NCBI RefSeq assembly: GCF_007004725.1
Contig: NZ_ML660172.1
Span: 1 to 64,000 of the forward strand
Source: Aliikangiella coralliicola
GTDB lineage: Bacteria; Pseudomonadota; Gammaproteobacteria; Enterobacterales; Kangiellaceae
Direction: 5' to 3'
DNA length: 64,000 nucleotides
Shown here: positions 18,342 to 29,036 of the stretch, piece after piece
Layout: every line of letters starts with the position of its first letter
How positions within the stretch are numbered: position 1 is the first letter of the stretch
Program-made: the position numbers and the translations under genes
Notes under the pieces: generated by a model
Database searches by the model: none
Told to the model about the DNA's origin: nothing
Seen by the model: the letters and a program-made list of their open reading frames with translations, nothing else

Positions 18342-20204
18342 CTACATTTGAGATAGTTTTTGGCGTCTTTCCTTCACCAGTGATTGCAACGGGTCTGGGC
18401 CGTTATCGGCTTGTTTCAGGACTTTCAGATGCTGTTTTTCAATCAGTTCTAAAACTTCCTGTTTGGTAGGTTCCAGAACTTTGTCACCTTTGTTATCTGA
18501 GAAAATATGGCGTTGGGTTGTCTTAGAAATTAAGGTTAATGATGCTTCTTTCCATTTACCCGATTCGCATTTGTAGGCAATGACAGCGCCTGGCTTTAAC
18601 TTACGATAAATACCTTTAATATGAAATCTTTGCTTAGCGTCGAGTTCTTCTAGACGCCTTTGTTCAGCCTGGCGCTCAGCTTCCAATTTGATCTCTTCCT
18701 GGCGTTTTAAAATTTGCTGGCGGCGGTCTTCAGCGATCTGACGTTGCACGGCAATTCGAGCTTCTTCTTCTTGTTTCTTTTGTTCCTCAAGATCTCTTGC
18801 TCGTCTATCGAGCAAGATCCGGTATTCATTTTTAAGAATATCCAAACGACAGGTAAGCTCCCTTACCAGGGCTTTGGTAGCATGTTGGTATCTGATTTGT
18901 TCATCGATTTGAGTTGGTTTGAGGTTTTGCGATAAATAGTCTGTATCATCGAAACTCACTTTCACTACCAATTCGCCCGATAAATTAACGAAATAGAGTT
19001 CTTTAGAAAGTCCGTTAATTAACAATAACTTACTTCTAATTTCTTCGCCTTCGTGGGTTAAATGATACCATTTGCCTTCTTCGAGTGATTCAAGGTCAAA
19101 AAAAGTACTGTCTTGCGGCGGTTGATACCAACTGTCGATGTCATTTGACTCATATTCTTCGTCCGCGAAAATATCCGCAGAAATCATGACATCATAATTA
19201 ACTCGTTGACCGTTGAGTTTACGGGCATGTAAATCTTCTGTCTCGATGAAAAAGTCCTGAATATAGTTGTTAACTTTATTATATTTTTCAAAGAGTTGGT
19301 AGATACGCTTCATCATGTCTGAAACGTCTGCTTCAAATCGCTTATTGTAGTCAGGGTCACCAAATGGGCAGGTGATACTCCAGGTTAAAGTATCAATATC
19401 CGTTAGAAGCTGCTGTGTTTGCTTACTTTGAACACCGTGCTCTGCGATGGTGTCATAAAGTATTGGACTGACGTGATTTTCGAAAAAATCCAACAGGAAG
19501 ATAGGCATCTCATCTCCCTGGGTTTTGCTCTTAATCAGCTGCTCGGTATATTCATTCGCTTGTGCTTCGCGGGATTGTTTTTCAATGTCTGCCAGAATCT
19601 TGTTCACATTAGCTGCCGCTTTATCATTAAACCCTTCGAAATACTCATCCAGTTTTTGATCGGCCATCATAAATGTTTGATTAGTAACGTGATCTCGGTT
19701 TGCCAAGCGGTCAATGAGTAATTCAATTGCATGGATAAAATACTGAGCAAGCTTGCCAGCATCTTTATCGAAGTGATAACCAAGGGTCGTCAACTTCTCC
19801 AGAAACTTAACGGCGACGTGTTTAGGATTATCCAGATAGCTCAAGTCATTTAAAGATAGTCTGGTGAACGCCAGCTGCAGGCTGTTAAGAATGTGATAGT
19901 ATTTGGGGTCGAAATTCGAGTGCTCTCTGAGATAATTAAAAAGAATTTCAACAACTTGCAGTGCATTTTTCTCGTAAGTTGGGAGCGGGCGGCCGGTGAT
20001 GTTTTTCACATCATTGAGCATTCTAAGAACGCAAAGTTCATCAGATTGGCTCTCAATTATCTGACTTGAAAGGCATGAAAGCGCGTCCGATAGTTCCTGC
20101 GAGGTTATCAGTTCTTCGCGCCAATCCGTTTCCCTGGGTTCGTAAAAAATCTTTTCCTCAAGGTTACGGTTTTGCTTGAGAAGTGTTCTTAATTTTCTAG
20201 ACAT
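18342..20204 (-). CDS. DUF1631-like protein
   Basis: A cytoplasmic protein of about 620 residues with no signal peptide or membrane segment. The N-terminal two thirds are helical. A segment LDSLEEGKWYHLT-like near 365 and a related one near 555 (YRKLKPGAVIAYKC) look like two PilZ-like beta domains, separated by a long charged coiled coil (EEQKKQEEEARIAVQRQ). This layout fits DUF1631 proteins of gammaproteobacteria, whose role is unknown. The ATG at 20204 is preferred over an upstream TTG at 20213. Confidence 0.7.
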   Translation of the reverse strand: MSRKLRTLLKQNRNLEEKIFYEPRETDWREELITSQELSDALSCLSSQIIESQSDELCVLRMLNDVKNITGRPLPTYEKNALQVVEILFNYLREHSNFDPKYYHILNSLQLAFTRLSLNDLSYLDNPKHVAVKFLEKLTTLGYHFDKDAGKLAQYFIHAIELLIDRLANRDHVTNQTFMMADQKLDEYFEGFNDKAAANVNKILADIEKQSREAQANEYTEQLIKSKTQGDEMPIFLLDFFENHVSPILYDTIAEHGVQSKQTQQLLTDIDTLTWSITCPFGDPDYNKRFEADVSDMMKRIYQLFEKYNKVNNYIQDFFIETEDLHARKLNGQRVNYDVMISADIFADEEYESNDIDSWYQPPQDSTFFDLESLEEGKWYHLTHEGEEIRSKLLLINGLSKELYFVNLSGELVVKVSFDDTDYLSQNLKPTQIDEQIRYQHATKALVRELTCRLDILKNEYRILLDRRARDLEEQKKQEEEARIAVQRQIAEDRRQQILKRQEEIKLEAERQAEQRRLEELDAKQRFHIKGIYRKLKPGAVIAYKCESGKWKEASLTLISKTTQRHIFSDNKGDKVLEPTKQEVLELIEKQHLKVLKQADNGPDPLQSLVKERRQKLSQM

Positions 20205-20694
20205 TAACAACAATGCTTTGTGCCAACCGTATTTAAAATATAGCTCAATAAAATGGAATTTACCTGATTGCTCTCATTAAATTAAAAATTCCGGAACCAG
20301 TCGAATTTTTTCATTTTGAGTTCAGATTGTTAAGCCGATCAATGATACAAAGTTGTTCATTCATAGAATGTGAACCAGGCATTATTTTTGCGGTTATTTT
20401 AGAACTATTCGTTAGGATTAAATAAAGTTGCTGGTTGTTTATTGAACAGGCTATTGCTCTTGCCGAGTTCAAGCCAAGTTTAACAGGGTCATAAAGTACT
20501 AATTTTGTCATGAAAGTAACCATCGTTTCACTGTTAAATGAAACAAATGGTCTTATGAGTTTAAGATAAATTTTATCTCCTTGAAAAAAGCGGTTAGAAT
20601 GCGAATCTCAAGCTTTTTAATCTGAGTTTTTTAGACTGAAAACTCATCAGGCCCTTAAATAACTAATTGAAAATTAAAAAAGAAGTTAATAATT
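20205..20694. other. Intergenic region upstream of accA
   Basis: The divergent promoter region between the DUF1631-like gene and accA is about 490 bases. It contains one marginal minus-strand open frame (20311-20523, listed separately) and A/T-rich sequence. I see no convincing consensus promoter or hairpin. Confidence 0.5.
20311..20523 (-). CDS. Doubtful small hypothetical protein
   Basis: A 70-residue frame with a mixed hydrophobic/polar composition (MTKLVLYDPVKLGLNSARA). It lacks a clear ribosome site and matches no family I know. It is kept because the composition is protein-like and the gap is otherwise empty. It may be noise. Confidence 0.22.
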   Translation of the reverse strand: MVTFMTKLVLYDPVKLGLNSARAIACSINNQQLYLILTNSSKITAKIMPGSHSMNEQLCIIDRLNNLNSK

Positions 20695-21660
20695 ATGAAT
20701 TTCTTAGAGTTCGAAAGACCGATTGCTGAAATGGAAGCTCAGATAGAAGAGCTAAGGTTGGTTGGTAATGATAGTGAAATCAATATCAGCGAAGAAATTG
20801 ACCGCTTGAAAAAGAAGAGCAAAGAACTGACCGATCAAATTTTTTCAAACCTGGATGCCTGGCAAATTGCTCAAATTGCTCGTCATCCAATGCGCCCCTA
20901 CACCCAAGATTATATTAACCTCATTTTTACTGATTTTGATGAATTGGCTGGCGACAGAGCCTTTGCCAATGATCTGGCAATAATTGGCGGGCCTGCAAGA
21001 CTTGATGGACAGCCTGTGATGGTGATTGGTCACCAGAAAGGGCGCGATACCAAAGAAAAAGTTGCAAGAAATTTTGGTATGCCGAGACCGGAAGGATATC
21101 GCAAAGCGCTTCGATTGATGGAAATGGCAGAAAAATTTAACTGGCCGATTATTACCTTTATCGATACACCGGGGGCTTATCCCGGCGTTGGAGCGGAAGA
21201 GCGCGGTCAATCTGAGGCGATTGCACGAAACTTGAAAGTGATGGCGCAATTAAAGGTGCCGACAATTTGCACCGTTATCGGAGAAGGTGGTTCCGGCGGC
21301 GCATTAGCGATTGGCGTTGGTGATCGCGTGAACATGCTGCAATATAGTACGTATTCCGTTATCTCTCCCGAAGGTTGTGCATCAATCTTGTGGAAAAGCG
21401 CTGAGAAAGCGAGCGATGCGGCGCACGCGATGGGGATTACTGCGCATCGACTAAAAGAACTAAGCCTGATTAATTCTATTATTCCTGAGCCGGAAGGTGG
21501 GGCTCACCGAGATCATCCAAGTATGGCGATGAACTTGAAATCACGAATTATGACTGACTTAGGGCATTTAAAAGATTTATCACTGGATGAGTTACTTGAT
21601 CAAAGATATGAAAGACTAATGTCATTTGGCGTTCAGGATGATTGGGCTGATCAAGCGTAA
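20695..21660 (+). CDS. accA: Acetyl-CoA carboxylase carboxyltransferase subunit alpha
   Basis: It transfers the carboxyl group from biotin to acetyl-CoA in the first committed step of fatty acid synthesis, as a partner of AccD (not in the window). The 321-residue protein starts [20 protein letters not shown] and contains [18 protein letters not shown], the oxyanion-forming [15 protein letters not shown], and [14 protein letters not shown]. tilS follows after 157 bases, a common order. Confidence 0.98.
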   Translation: MNFLEFERPIAEMEAQIEELRLVGNDSEINISEEIDRLKKKSKELTDQIFSNLDAWQIAQIARHPMRPYTQDYINLIFTDFDELAGDRAFANDLAIIGGPARLDGQPVMVIGHQKGRDTKEKVARNFGMPRPEGYRKALRLMEMAEKFNWPIITFIDTPGAYPGVGAEERGQSEAIARNLKVMAQLKVPTICTVIGEGGSGGALAIGVGDRVNMLQYSTYSVISPEGCASILWKSAEKASDAAHAMGITAHRLKELSLINSIIPEPEGGAHRDHPSMAMNLKSRIMTDLGHLKDLSLDELLDQRYERLMSFGVQDDWADQA

Positions 21661-21742
21661 ACAAGTCGGTAAAAATAAAATCTGATTACGAGATTTAAAT
21701 ATTAATTTTGCTCAATTAAAAGTTTTCATAACAATACCAGTA

Positions 21743-21771
21743 GTTGCCATCGAACAAACCTTGGTGGCAAC
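21743..21771 (+). repeat. Stem-loop in the accA-tilS spacer
   Basis: GTTGCCA (21743-21749) and TGGCAAC (21765-21771) form a perfect 7-bp stem with a 15-nt loop. No T-run follows, so it is not a standard terminator. It may stabilise the accA 3' end. Confidence 0.4.
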
Positions 21772-21817
21772 CGCCAGTTTCCCTTCGCTAAAAAATATCT
21801 CACATCGTGTGAAATAG

Positions 21818-23206
21818 ATGATGGAAAATAGCGCTCTCACTTCACTGGAATGCCACCTCCTCGATAAACTGCAATCAGTTAGCATTGAGTCTGCTCTTGA
21901 TTTGAAAGGCGAAATAAAAATTGCCTTTAGCGGCGGTGTAGACTCCAAAGTTTTGCTACACGCCATGGTTCGATTAAGAGAACTTGGCTTATTGTCTAGC
22001 GTATCGGCTGTTCATGTTAATCATGGTTTGATGCCACAAGCCGATGATTGGGCGGCTCAGTGCCAAAATGACTGTGAGCGATATGGCGTTAAGCTGAGTG
22101 TGACGCGTCTGAGTCTCTCAGAGCAAGAAAGAGCATCTAATATTGAGGCTGCAGCCAGGGCCGGGCGATATGAATTTTTTAAGCGTCGTCTCGCCGCCGG
22201 TGAATTTTTATTAATGGCGCATCATCGCGACGATCAGGCTGAGACCTTGTTATTTCGATTATTAAGAGGGTGTGGTTTATCTGGTGCCCGAGCTATTCCC
22301 GAAAAGCGTCCGTTGGGTAAAGGTTATTTATTTCGGCCGTTGTTAACACTTTCTCGTGAGGAGATTGTTGATTATGCGCGCCAGCAGGGACTAACCTGGA
22401 TTGATGATCCAAGCAACGAATCAGAGGCATTTTCAAGAAATTTTTTACGCCACAAGGTGCTACCGATCATTGGATCCAAATGGCCGGCCTATGCGAAAAC
22501 CTTAAGTCGTTTTAGTGAGATTGTGACGGAGCAATATCAATTGCTGGAGGATTTGGCTCAAGTAGATTTTGAACAAGTGGGTAATCGAGAAAATCAATTG
22601 AATATTAACTCACTAGCAAAACTTTCCATCGCCCGTAAAAAAAATCTGTTGCATTACTGGGGAAACATGTTTGGCGATTCTCCACCGTCAGTTAGCGAGA
22701 TTGATGAGTTGCTCAGCCAAATCAAGGCCGCGGAGTCTGGTTCAATTATGGTAGATTTTGCCGGCTGCTTTGCGAGAAGTTTCAACGGTGAATTGATGTT
22801 GACCAACAAAACAGAACCTGACTCAGAATTTGATAAGGCTCAGTGGGATAACCTGCAAGAACCAGTCATTTTATCAAATGGCGTGAAAGTTTCTGCAACG
22901 CTAATTTTGCCAGGTGTTTTATCCGATAATCTAATTAACAATCGATTGCGTCCACCTAGGCCAGACGAGAAAGTATGGCTAGACTGTCGCCGTGGTGGAG
23001 AGAAATGTTTACCAGCTTATCGAAATAAATCGACGCAATTAAAAAAGATCTATCAGGAATTGGGTGTTCCGCCCTGGCGAAGAAAATGGTTGCCTGTTGT
23101 TTATTACAATAATGATATCGCCGCAGTTCCGGGCGTTTTTGTGTGTCGAAATTTTCTCAGTGATGATAACGATGAGTCACCATCACTGATCTTGTCGATT
23201 GATTAA
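21818..23206 (+). CDS. tilS: tRNA(Ile)-lysidine synthase
   Basis: It attaches lysine to C34 of the CAU-anticodon tRNA-Ile so that it reads AUA. The 462-residue length fits the long form. The N-type PP-loop SGGVDS is at 38-43, followed by HVNHGLMPQADDWA and AHHRDDQAETLLFRLLRGCG. The C-terminal TilS domains contain WLDCRRGGEKCLP and a PPWRRKWLPVVY segment. It ends 8 bases from the convergent PstS-like gene. Confidence 0.97.
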   Translation: MMENSALTSLECHLLDKLQSVSIESALDLKGEIKIAFSGGVDSKVLLHAMVRLRELGLLSSVSAVHVNHGLMPQADDWAAQCQNDCERYGVKLSVTRLSLSEQERASNIEAAARAGRYEFFKRRLAAGEFLLMAHHRDDQAETLLFRLLRGCGLSGARAIPEKRPLGKGYLFRPLLTLSREEIVDYARQQGLTWIDDPSNESEAFSRNFLRHKVLPIIGSKWPAYAKTLSRFSEIVTEQYQLLEDLAQVDFEQVGNRENQLNINSLAKLSIARKKNLLHYWGNMFGDSPPSVSEIDELLSQIKAAESGSIMVDFAGCFARSFNGELMLTNKTEPDSEFDKAQWDNLQEPVILSNGVKVSATLILPGVLSDNLINNRLRPPRPDEKVWLDCRRGGEKCLPAYRNKSTQLKKIYQELGVPPWRRKWLPVVYYNNDIAAVPGVFVCRNFLSDDNDESPSLILSID

Positions 23207-23214
23207 CGGTTGAA

Positions 23215-24516
23215 CTAAAGCACCCAAACTTCGATGCTTTGTCTCTCCTTGGCGAGGTAGTCGATTTCCAGTGTATCTAATACTTCTATTTCCCGTTGCT
23301 GTAGTTGTTGTTTAATTTGAGAAACTCGAGCCGAGCTTGAAAAATCGACCAAAACAATCTTACTTAACGGGTTCTGTACCATAAAGTTTTTAAGCCGCTC
23401 GAAGTCTCTTTCTTCTTTGGCGGTATCTTCGACTTTAATATTAACTGGAAAGTCGACAGTAATTCTTCTACCCATTGAAATCAGTTCGCGATATCGACTT
23501 GGTGCTTGTTTATCACTAACTTCTGGGCGGTAGTGGGTCGGATAGTAAGAAATTAATCCCACTTTTTCAGTGAGTTTCTGGCCAGAGTTTTGGGTAGAAA
23601 AATCTATAAATGATTCTGCTAATTTAGAATGCTTTGTGCCTGTGGTGTAGAAGTAGAGTTTTCGAGACAAGGCGTAAGATTGAGTACCGATGGTGTAACC
23701 GGTGGGTTTCGTTGCGATCGAATTTTGGTCACGAGAAACTTTTAGTAACTTGGCGTTTTTGACATAAGCAACGCCAACAAAGCCAAGAGAGCCTGGCGTG
23801 GTCGTAACCTTGTCTACTAATTCGATGCTCGACTCAAATCGAGCTGACTTTTCAGAAAGTTTTTTGTCGTAGGGTTTCAATATTAAACTTTTAAAAGTAT
23901 CCCAGGTTCCAGAATTATTATCACGACTGAACAGAGAAATTTCATGATCATTGCCACCTAGTTGTTGCCAGTTATTTATTTCACCGGAAAATATTTGTGA
24001 TATCTGTTCTGTGGTTAACTGATCAATCGGGTTGTCTGGATGGGTAATCATAGCCAGTGCATCAAATGCAATTGGAAACTCATTGACTTGTCCAAATTGA
24101 TTGCTAAGACCATCGTGTTCTTTCGATTTTATGGCACGGGAACTCATCGCAATTTCAGTGTTATGATTGTTAAGCGCTTTAAAGCCAGTGCTTGAACCAT
24201 GAGCACGAATATCAATACGAACCAGTTTGTTTTCTGTTGGTAGCAAGCCTTCGACATATTTTTCGACTGGACTTTCTCTACTGATTTTCTTGATTAATAT
24301 TGCGCCAATGCTTTGCAGATATCCTTCGGCCAATAATGGCGCAAAACTTTCTCCAACGGTATTAGAACCTTTCAAAGTGAGTGTTTCAACAATGGGTTGA
24401 CTTTCGTTCGCTTCTGACTGAGTCGTTGTATTATTGTTGGGTTGATTTTTTAGCCAGAAAAATGAACCAACAATTGCAATTATTACTGCTAATAGAATTG
24501 TAATTTTTTTTGACAT
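23215..24516 (-). CDS. PstS-like phosphate-binding protein with C-terminal extra domain
   Basis: A periplasmic, membrane-anchored protein of about 433 residues. One N-terminal helix (ITILLAVIIAIVGSFFWL) is followed by a PBP-like domain. The domain shows TLKGSNTVGESFAPLLAEGY, SSTGFKALNNHNTEIAMSSR, SQIFSGEINNWQQLGG and SRDNNSGTWDTFKSLIL, all typical of PstS. The last 100 residues (FERLKNFMV..., SSSARVSQIKQQLQQREIEV) look like a degenerate OmpA-type domain. I chose the ATG at 24516 over an upstream start at 24564. No pstCAB genes are adjacent, so a role in sensing or binding apart from transport is possible. Confidence 0.82.
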   Translation of the reverse strand: MSKKITILLAVIIAIVGSFFWLKNQPNNNTTTQSEANESQPIVETLTLKGSNTVGESFAPLLAEGYLQSIGAILIKKISRESPVEKYVEGLLPTENKLVRIDIRAHGSSTGFKALNNHNTEIAMSSRAIKSKEHDGLSNQFGQVNEFPIAFDALAMITHPDNPIDQLTTEQISQIFSGEINNWQQLGGNDHEISLFSRDNNSGTWDTFKSLILKPYDKKLSEKSARFESSIELVDKVTTTPGSLGFVGVAYVKNAKLLKVSRDQNSIATKPTGYTIGTQSYALSRKLYFYTTGTKHSKLAESFIDFSTQNSGQKLTEKVGLISYYPTHYRPEVSDKQAPSRYRELISMGRRITVDFPVNIKVEDTAKEERDFERLKNFMVQNPLSKIVLVDFSSSARVSQIKQQLQQREIEVLDTLEIDYLAKERQSIEVWVL

Positions 24517-24615
24517 GGGATTGTTATTCCGTGGGATTGTTATCATTGGCGGGATTGTGCGCACCTAATATGACGCATTTATGACAATATCTCTTATGTT
24601 TTGCCAATTATTTCA

Positions 24616-25749
24616 TTAACCCTGTTCGAAAAACTCTTTTATGTCATTTTTTTGACCGATAGCATCGCTATAGCCCAGTGAGATTAAGGTCTTGGTGTAA
24701 GCTGACTCAAATAGCAGGTAACTTAAAACTGTTGAGCCTTCATCTGAGCCAATTCCCATTCGCCGGAAAAAAAACTGCATTAGCTTAGGTAGCTCATGAA
24801 AATATTCTGCTGCTATCAAACTTAAATCTTGGGTGGGGGAAATAGTAAATGTTTTAATCGGACGTAGATTACTTTGCAGTTCTCTTACCGCCTGTGGGAT
24901 CAATTTGATGGTTTTGTTTACTCGTCGAATACGTTCTATGTCACTCGAAAGGCTGTCGATAAAAACACTGTCTAAAACATGACCGGCAATATCGGCAACA
25001 GAAGGATACCGAACAACATCAGGTCTTTTTTCAATTTCAGCTTTGACTGGATCAACCCCGATAATAATGATCTTATCTGCGCCGAGGTGAATTGCGGGAC
25101 TGATTGGCGCTAAGAAGCGAACTGAGCCATCACCAAAATATTCTCGATTAATTTTAATCGCTGGAAAAATTAGTGGGATTGCAGAAGATGCTAACAAGTG
25201 TTCTCGATTGATTTGGGTGCGAGTTCCGCAGCGACGGTGGCGTCGCCAACTTTTTATATCTTCTCTTCCCTGAAAAAAAGAAATGGACTGTCCTGAGGTG
25301 TAGCCGGATGCGGTAACAGATAATGCATGTAGCTGGCCGCTATCAATCGACTCTTGAATATTTTGGTAATGAATCACATGACCGAGCAGATCAACAAGTG
25401 GTGAATTATTAAACAAACCCAGTTGATGGGTATGGTGGTATCGATTTGAAAATATCGAGCGGATCCAGCGACCGGTATTGCCCATCACCCCGAGGAAATC
25501 ACTTCGAAATATCTGGTCGACGCTAAATCCCTCCCAGACCTTTTGTAAACTTCGAATACCAAGCCGTGGTGTTCTGGCATAAGCGGCGAGCACTGTTGCG
25601 TTGATGGCACCGGCAGAGGTTCCGGTAATGATTGGGAAAGGGTTGCCGCATTCCGAGCGATAAATAATATCGGAAATGGCACGTAAAGCGCCAACCTGGT
25701 ACGCCGCACGTGCACCGCCTCCGGTTAAAACCAGGCCTGTTTTTGGCAT
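24616..25749 (-). CDS. Patatin-like phospholipase
   Basis: A predicted serine-Asp acyl hydrolase of 377 residues from the chosen ATG. The oxyanion loop is LTGGGARAAYQVG at 8-20. The nucleophile Ser45 lies in GTSAGA, and the dyad Asp in YFGDGS. The family usually starts MPKTxLVLTGGG, which favours 25749 over an upstream start at 25779. No signal peptide is seen, so it is likely cytoplasmic or peripheral. A 10-bp direct repeat lies just upstream. Confidence 0.9.
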   Translation of the reverse strand: MPKTGLVLTGGGARAAYQVGALRAISDIIYRSECGNPFPIITGTSAGAINATVLAAYARTPRLGIRSLQKVWEGFSVDQIFRSDFLGVMGNTGRWIRSIFSNRYHHTHQLGLFNNSPLVDLLGHVIHYQNIQESIDSGQLHALSVTASGYTSGQSISFFQGREDIKSWRRHRRCGTRTQINREHLLASSAIPLIFPAIKINREYFGDGSVRFLAPISPAIHLGADKIIIIGVDPVKAEIEKRPDVVRYPSVADIAGHVLDSVFIDSLSSDIERIRRVNKTIKLIPQAVRELQSNLRPIKTFTISPTQDLSLIAAEYFHELPKLMQFFFRRMGIGSDEGSTVLSYLLFESAYTKTLISLGYSDAIGQKNDIKEFFEQG

Positions 25750-25776
25750 GTCAGGATCCGTGTAGCATATCTTGTT

Positions 25777-25800
25777 CATAACAGATTGCTCATAACAGAT
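25777..25800. repeat. 10-bp direct repeat upstream of the patatin gene
   Basis: CATAACAGAT occurs at 25777-25786 and 25791-25800, separated by TGCT, giving a 14-base period. It lies within 50 bases of the patatin start and could be a binding site or chance. Confidence 0.45.
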
Positions 25801-25894
25801 ATTTTTGTCGATACCTATGAAGTTTATTCTATGGGTTCGTTCTTCAATGACTTATTCGATAAAAACCGACGAAACCAAGATTTGATACCAGGTT

Positions 25895-26473
25895 TTAGTG
25901 CCAGATTTTTCTCATGGAACGATACACCCGCATCGGATACCAGGATTGACCGCGGCTGCCGTTGTATCTTGCCAGCGCTTTAGTCGTATCATTTTTTTCT
26001 TTTTCCAGGTAAAGGCTGAGTATTGCGCAGCCGTAGCGAAGATTGGTTTCGATATCAAATAAATTGTCGTCAGGTTTGCCTAACTCAACTTTCCAGAAAG
26101 GCATGACCTGCATTAATCCTCGTGCACCGGCATTAGAAACGGCAAAGTGGTCAAAGTCGCTCTCGACATCAATGAGTGCAAGCACTAATAAAGGATCGAG
26201 TGAAAACTTGCTGGCTTCCTGATGAACTAATCTCAGTATAGTAAATCGTTCATCCTGTGGGATATGTGGTGCGGCTTTGGCCAGCCGGGTAGATTGTTCA
26301 AGAAGCCAGACCTCCGCATCAAAGCGGTCTTCAAAAGAATCACCGGCTTTTGCAATTGCCGCCGACAGTCTGGTTCTGAATTCTTCATTGGGTTTCTCTT
26401 GCTTAGCCGCGAATGAAACGGGGCTAAGCAAGTGACTGGTTATCACTAAGCTGAGTAATATCCAGTTTTTCAT
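25895..26473 (-). CDS. Lytic transglycosylase (SLT domain)
   Basis: It cleaves peptidoglycan glycan strands in the periplasm. From the chosen ATG the protein is 192 residues, with a signal peptide (MKNWILLSLVITSHLLSPVSF). The SLT domain contains ALIDVESDFDHFAVSN with the catalytic Glu, GARGLMQVMPFW, NLRYGCAILSLYL, and ALARYNGS near the C-terminus. The open frame starts seven codons earlier at 26494. It lies about 100 bases downstream of proS on the same strand. Confidence 0.9.
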   Translation of the reverse strand: MKNWILLSLVITSHLLSPVSFAAKQEKPNEEFRTRLSAAIAKAGDSFEDRFDAEVWLLEQSTRLAKAAPHIPQDERFTILRLVHQEASKFSLDPLLVLALIDVESDFDHFAVSNAGARGLMQVMPFWKVELGKPDDNLFDIETNLRYGCAILSLYLEKEKNDTTKALARYNGSRGQSWYPMRVYRSMRKIWH

Positions 26474-26573
26474 CACATTAAACGGCAACATCATGGTTAA
26501 AGCAAATCAAATGATTCTCCCAATAGCGTCATTCTGGAATTTTAATCGTACAATTATTTTCAATAATATGATT

Positions 26574-28286
26574 CTAATCCATTTTTTGCTGAAGGAAAGC
26601 GAAGGCATTATCAATTTCGACATCAATTTTGTCATTTTGTCGACGATGCTTGTACTCGAAGGTACCTGCATCAATGCCTCGTTCGCTAATAACGATGCGG
26701 TGTGGGACGCCAATGAGCTCAATGTCCGCAAACATGACGCCGGGTCTTTCTTTGCGATCATCGAAAAGGACTTCGATACCTGCGTCGGTTAATTGTTGAT
26801 AGAGCTTTTCTGCGTGTTCGGCAACTCTAGGCGAGCGTTTCATATTCATCGGCACGATGGCAACCTGAAACGGTGCAATATTATCTGGCCAGATAATGCC
26901 ATACTCGTCATGGTTTTGCTCAATAGCTGCAGCGACAATTCGGGAGACGCCAATACCGTAACAACCCATGCTGAGCGTAACTGACTTACCATTTTCGCTG
27001 AGGACATTGGCTTTCATCGCTTCACTATACTTAGTGCCAAGCTGGAAAATGTGGCCGACTTCGATTCCCCGCTTGATGGTCAATGTACCTTTGCCATCCG
27101 GGCTGGTGTCACCTTCAACAATATTACGACAATCAAAAACTTCTCCCAGATTAACATCTCGACCCCAGTTAACACCGGTTAAGTGGAAACCATCTTCATT
27201 GGCGCCACAAACAAAATCAGCGAGCACCGCGGCTTCTCGGTCAACAATTGTCGGAATATCCAGTCCAACTGGGCCGACAGAACCTGCATCACAACCTGCG
27301 GCTGATTTGATTGCCGCATCATCAGCCATGGTTAGTGGTGAGGCGACTAATTGATGCTTTTCAACTTTTAGTTCATTCAGAACATGGTCTCCGCGCAGAC
27401 AGACGGCGACCACAGGATGATCTTTTTCAGCGCCCTTAACTAACAGTGTTTTAACCGTTTTCTCTGCCGATACGCCGAGCTGCTGACAAACTTCTTCAAT
27501 GCTTTTTACGTCAGGCGTGGCTACCTTGTCTAAGGACTCGGATGCTTCAGGCGCGCTACCTTGAGGGGCGAGCGCCTCTGCTTTTTCAACATTGGCTGCA
27601 TAATCACTTTCAGTGCTGAAGGCGATAGCATCCTCTCCTGAGTCTGCCAAAACATGAAATTCATGCGAGGCGCTGCCACCAATAGCGCCAGTGTCGGCAA
27701 TTACAGCGCGAAACTTCAAGCCGAGGCGCTTGAATATATTGGTGTATGCTTGATACATCACATCGTAGGTTTGTTGTAGCGATTTGTCGTCGGTGTGAAA
27801 AGAATAGGCGTCTTTCATCAGAAATTCTCGCGCTCGCATAACCCCAAAGCGCGGCCGTACTTCGTCACGAAACTTGGTCTGAATTTGGTAATAAACTGCG
27901 GGACATTGCTTGTAGCTGCGAATTTCGTCGCGAATGATTGCCGTGATAACTTCTTCATGGGTTGGTCCCAGGCAGAAATCCCGTTGGTGGCGGTCTTTAA
28001 TTCGCAGTAGCTCTGGGCCAAAATCATGCCAGCGACCAGACTCTTCCCACAGATCTGCAGATTGCACCATTGGCATCAGAATTTCGCCGGCACCTGTCGC
28101 GTCCATTTCTTCACGGACGATTTTCTCTACTTTTCTCAATATCTTTAAACCCGAGGGTAACCAGGTATACAGTCCGGAAGCTTGCTTGCGGATTAGTCCT
28201 GCCCGCAACATTAACTTGTGGCTGATAAGTTCAGCATCACTGGGATCTTCTCGTAAAGTGGCTAAAAGATATTGGCTGGTTCTCAT
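26574..28286 (-). CDS. proS: Prolyl-tRNA synthetase
   Basis: This class II synthetase charges tRNA-Pro. The 570-residue length fits the bacterial ProS with an editing insertion domain. Class II motifs are visible: [45 protein letters not shown] split across motif 2, and [14 protein letters not shown] (motif 3). The YbaK-like INS domain spans about 225-400 and includes KTLLVKG and CLRGDH. A C-terminal anticodon-binding domain begins near 470. Confidence 0.97.
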   Translation of the reverse strand: MRTSQYLLATLREDPSDAELISHKLMLRAGLIRKQASGLYTWLPSGLKILRKVEKIVREEMDATGAGEILMPMVQSADLWEESGRWHDFGPELLRIKDRHQRDFCLGPTHEEVITAIIRDEIRSYKQCPAVYYQIQTKFRDEVRPRFGVMRAREFLMKDAYSFHTDDKSLQQTYDVMYQAYTNIFKRLGLKFRAVIADTGAIGGSASHEFHVLADSGEDAIAFSTESDYAANVEKAEALAPQGSAPEASESLDKVATPDVKSIEEVCQQLGVSAEKTVKTLLVKGAEKDHPVVAVCLRGDHVLNELKVEKHQLVASPLTMADDAAIKSAAGCDAGSVGPVGLDIPTIVDREAAVLADFVCGANEDGFHLTGVNWGRDVNLGEVFDCRNIVEGDTSPDGKGTLTIKRGIEVGHIFQLGTKYSEAMKANVLSENGKSVTLSMGCYGIGVSRIVAAAIEQNHDEYGIIWPDNIAPFQVAIVPMNMKRSPRVAEHAEKLYQQLTDAGIEVLFDDRKERPGVMFADIELIGVPHRIVISERGIDAGTFEYKHRRQNDKIDVEIDNAFAFLQQKMD

Positions 28287-28574
28287 TAAATAGTACTCTT
28301 TCAGTTAAGTTTTATGGTTTTACTGGCACTTTAACCGGGTTTCTCGGCTAAATTCCGAAATGGTAGCCTGGGCTCCCATTCCTTTGAGAATGATAACACT
28401 GGCGCGTATTTTAACGTAAAACATGCAATTTAACAGTGAAAACGCAGGTCTCGTCAGAGCAGAAAGGAATTTCACTAGAAAAATGCATAAAAATAAGGCT
28501 TAGCCCTTTTAATTTTTCAAAAAAACCTTATATTTAGCGCGAGAAGTCGACGTGTTTTGAACGGAAATAATGTT

Positions 28575-28817
28575 ATGCCAATTTATGAATATAAATGTAC
28601 TGCCTGTGACCACCGAATGGAAAAGTTACAGCGAATGAGCGATGACCCCTTGAAGGTTTGCCCTGAATGTAACGAGCCAGAGCTTTCAAAACTGGTTTCT
28701 GCTGCCGGTTTTCGACTCACAGGTACCGGTTGGTACGAGACCGACTTTAAGAATAAAAAGAAGGCATCAGATTCTGGCAGCTCTCAATCTACGTCTAGTT
28801 CGTCTTCAGATAAGTAA
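28575..28817 (+). CDS. FmdB-family zinc ribbon protein
   Basis: An 80-residue protein starting MPIYEYKC, the family hallmark, with CTAC and CPEC as zinc-binding pairs at the N-terminus and a serine-rich tail. FmdB proteins are putative regulators of unknown mechanism. The upstream in-frame start at 28557 adds six residues not expected in the family. The gene usually precedes aspS, but here waaA follows. Confidence 0.9.
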   Translation: MPIYEYKCTACDHRMEKLQRMSDDPLKVCPECNEPELSKLVSAAGFRLTGTGWYETDFKNKKKASDSGSSQSTSSSSSDK

Positions 28818-29036
28818 TCGCCTGATTTTTCCCCACTGATAGCGAAGTTTCCACTTAAGTTGAATTTGAGCGTGGTCAGTGGGCTAAAAATAATCTTAAG
28901 CAAAGCCCCATCTAACCGGTATTAATTGGTTGAGCCCTCGCAAGCATGCCGATATTATGGCCTGCACGTAATTTTCTTGACGTGATTGTTTAGTCCCTTA
29001 TCATTTTGGGGTGAGAAGGCGTCGTTAAGAGAGTTT

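Noticed and set aside
26968-28293. Several open frames antisense to proS
   Set aside because: They follow the codon bias shadow of proS, have no start signals, and proS is unambiguous.
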